Assembly: GCA_031761405.1 (NCBI GenBank)
Contig: JASEVX010000008.1
Span: forward strand, 69,218,236-69,282,235
Reading direction: 5' to 3'
DNA from: Serripes groenlandicus
Taxonomy: Eukaryota > Mollusca > Bivalvia > Cardiida > Cardiidae
DNA: 64,000 bases
This document shows positions 55,401 to 58,400 of the stretch, in pieces. A model generated the notes under the pieces. The model had not been told where the DNA came from. It saw only the letters and a list, made by a program, of their open reading frames with translations, and did no database searches. Made by a program: the position numbers and the translations under genes. Within the stretch, counting starts at the first letter, position 1. Each line of letters opens with the position of its first letter.

Positions 55401-58400
55401 TCTATTCAGTAATTATACTTTCATATTTATAAAGATTTTTCACATTAGGCGTTAAGTGAAAATAGCTCTTTTGGAATTAACAAATGGATAAATACCTTGA
55501 TCTTACACCTAAACAACTCAGTTTTATGTTTATATTTACTGCTGATATGAAGGGGAGGATTATAAACAAAGTGAATTATGGAAACAATCACTAGATAAAT
55601 TCACTCTTTGACATAATCCAGTAATTTCTCAATATTTTACTGTAAAGAGTGAAATACTAGATGCCCATAGCAACATGACAAGCCCGCTCCATAGGTTTTA
55701 TCACAGACATAGTGCTGTCACAGACATAGTGCTCTTCCATGCAATTGCACTACAGACTGACAAAGAGTTGAGCAGTTAATAAAGGGATTTCTGCAATACT
55801 GAAGTGGTGCCCAGTAACTTGGGAATCCTATGATGCATGGTTGAGATGTGAGCACAAGGTATAGTCCTATCAAATAGTACTCATTTTGATGTTTGACCTC
55901 TAAGTGTGACCTTGACATCTGGCCTGGGTCTTGTGAGCGACCTCATCATGGTGAACATTTTTTTGCCAATGTATGGTTAAGATCCGGCCGGACAAGGTAC
56001 AGTCCTATCAAAAGTACTCATTTTGATCTTATGCATGACACGCTGCCTCATCATGTAGAACCTTTGTGCCAAGTTTCTTGGAAATTCTATGATGCATGGT
56101 TAAGATTTGGGCCGGACAAAATTTTGACAGACCGCTGCACGCAAGCATGCACGTACATACACTGAACCACAATTGTGACAGCTATGTCAAGCTAACCGCA
56201 AGCGGGATCGACAAACTCCAGCTAATGAAAGATCTGTCTAATGTCCATTTAAATTGCCTTTTGCCCATATCATGGAGGCATTCCCATTGAAAATATGTGA
56301 TGGAAATCTAATGTGAAAGCATGACAGACAATGGAGAAGTGATCTCTACAGTACAGCTCAAGGGGGTTTTCCCAAAAACCCTCACCCCGCGGGCTGATAA
56401 GGCAGCCCCACGGCGTTCCCGCTCACCTGTACGCAGGGTTTCCGCTACAATAACCCCGCATTCCCGCCGGGTTTGATCATTCAACTATTAAATCCGGGGA
56501 GGGAAATCCGATAACGATTTATGACGTCACGATGATTGACAGCTGTGATAATGCAGCCCCATGGCGTTCCCGCTCATCTGTATGTGGGGTTTCCCCTACA
56601 ATAACCCCGCGGTCCCGCGGAATTTTATCATTTATCAAACGGTAGTTAATACACAACATCACACTATTGGAGTAAATTGTTTTTAAATCAAGAGGGATAT
56701 CCTATTCAGTAAGCCAGACGCGACATGTAACATTAGCCCATCTGTAATGCGATCAAAACAAGTGAACGTCAATTATTACTTTCAATTAATAGGTGTTAAA
56801 AACATGTCGACTATCTGAGTTGTTTGTATTATTATGTTATGGTTAATCACATATGCTGTCGGCTTAATGAAGCATTCATGTATCATAAATTTACATATCA
56901 ATTCTACCACCCGGTGTCATATGTCCTCTCCTATTAATATCGGCGAATCTTTGATTGACGGAACTGTTTTCTGGCCGATAAGTCAGACAAGAAATAAAAT
57001 GACAACTGGACGCTTGTTAATGAGAATCGCAATGTTTAATTCACAATACTCGCATTTCGTGTGGTTTTGAATATGGAAACTTATACCTATAATTGACTGG
57101 AAAGATGAGGAAGTTCAATTCTGTTTTGTCATCTATATGTTTTCCCTTTCCCACTTGCAGACGATTTCTGACGCAGCTACAGAAGACGATTTGGAAACAT
57201 TGTGACAAAAGACGAAATTGTCTCAATAGTTTCAACCTTATTCAATAATTGTATTTTCGTTTATAAAGTTTCCATATGTTTGCCTTTAAGTTTTCAAATT
57301 GATTACTGCTGATTTGTTGCATGTGGAATAGCCTTCCTCTCAGTGGCATAATACAACTTAGTTGTAAAGGATATGCATGTAATGTAATTCAGAAAAAATA
57401 TCAACAATCGCATCCGCGCAATAAGATCATGATCTAATCGTCTCACTACTTGTATCTAGGCGTACAAGCCTCACTAGAACGGTTATGAATAAACGTAGGT
57501 TTTTTATTGTAAATTCTATTTATGTCAATATATCCGAAGGTCGGTTTTGGCGTGACGTGAAACATGTACTAACAAAACCTGTCATGAGCAAGTTCTCCAT
57601 ATGTCAAATGTTTTCATCTCTATTCCACAAAAGATCTTTAAGTCTTTGATATATGTTTCTGTATTATATGTAGACGTTTTGAATGTCGTCTGCTGCTGAT
57701 TTATCATATGTTGGAAAGGGGAGTTAAATAAAAAATAAAAAGATGAGCGCTTGTTAGCTGATCGTGTAATGATCTTATTAAGTTAACCCCCTTCAACAAA
57801 CACCAAGCAGACGACTTTTAAAACACTTTGTCAATCATTATTTTCAGCGCTGTCTCCATTTTCCACAATGCGCTTTCTGACCCCTTAGCAGGAGAAGAGT
57901 TGTGAAAACAATGTTCCCGTCCGTCACAATGTTGTCTACTTTATTCAATAGTACATAGTGCTAAAGATAGGAATTACACTTGTTTTTCCCTCCTCTGGTC
58001 TTTTCTTAGAAGAACCATCTTTGTCATATTTTCGTCTTATCCCTCGTTTATGCGGCTCACGATTCCTCCATCTTATATTTCCCGGACCGAATAAATCCGA
58101 GAAAAACTGTCGTGTTAACGTTAGTCCAAAATTCCCTATGCCAATGGAATCATCCCTTAGCTTCCGAAGTCACATTTTGTTTTGTATTAGCTTTATTAAT
58201 AGGTTGTAAACAGTTAAGTAGCTAGGACCATGATATGACCATATTACAGGACAATGATCTATGCATTGAAAATGAAATTTAAATATAGTTCAGAACGGCA
58301 GATATTTTAAAAATCATTTATTTTAAGTCACTCTTTTACACGATGTTTAAAGATGCACAGTTAATAGAAATTCGCTTGTTTTTCAGGAATTATCTTTATA

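Noticed and set aside
55718..56290. Short frames around 55718-56290 as a gene
   Set aside because: They follow decayed core repeats of a pearl-like relic and show no domain.
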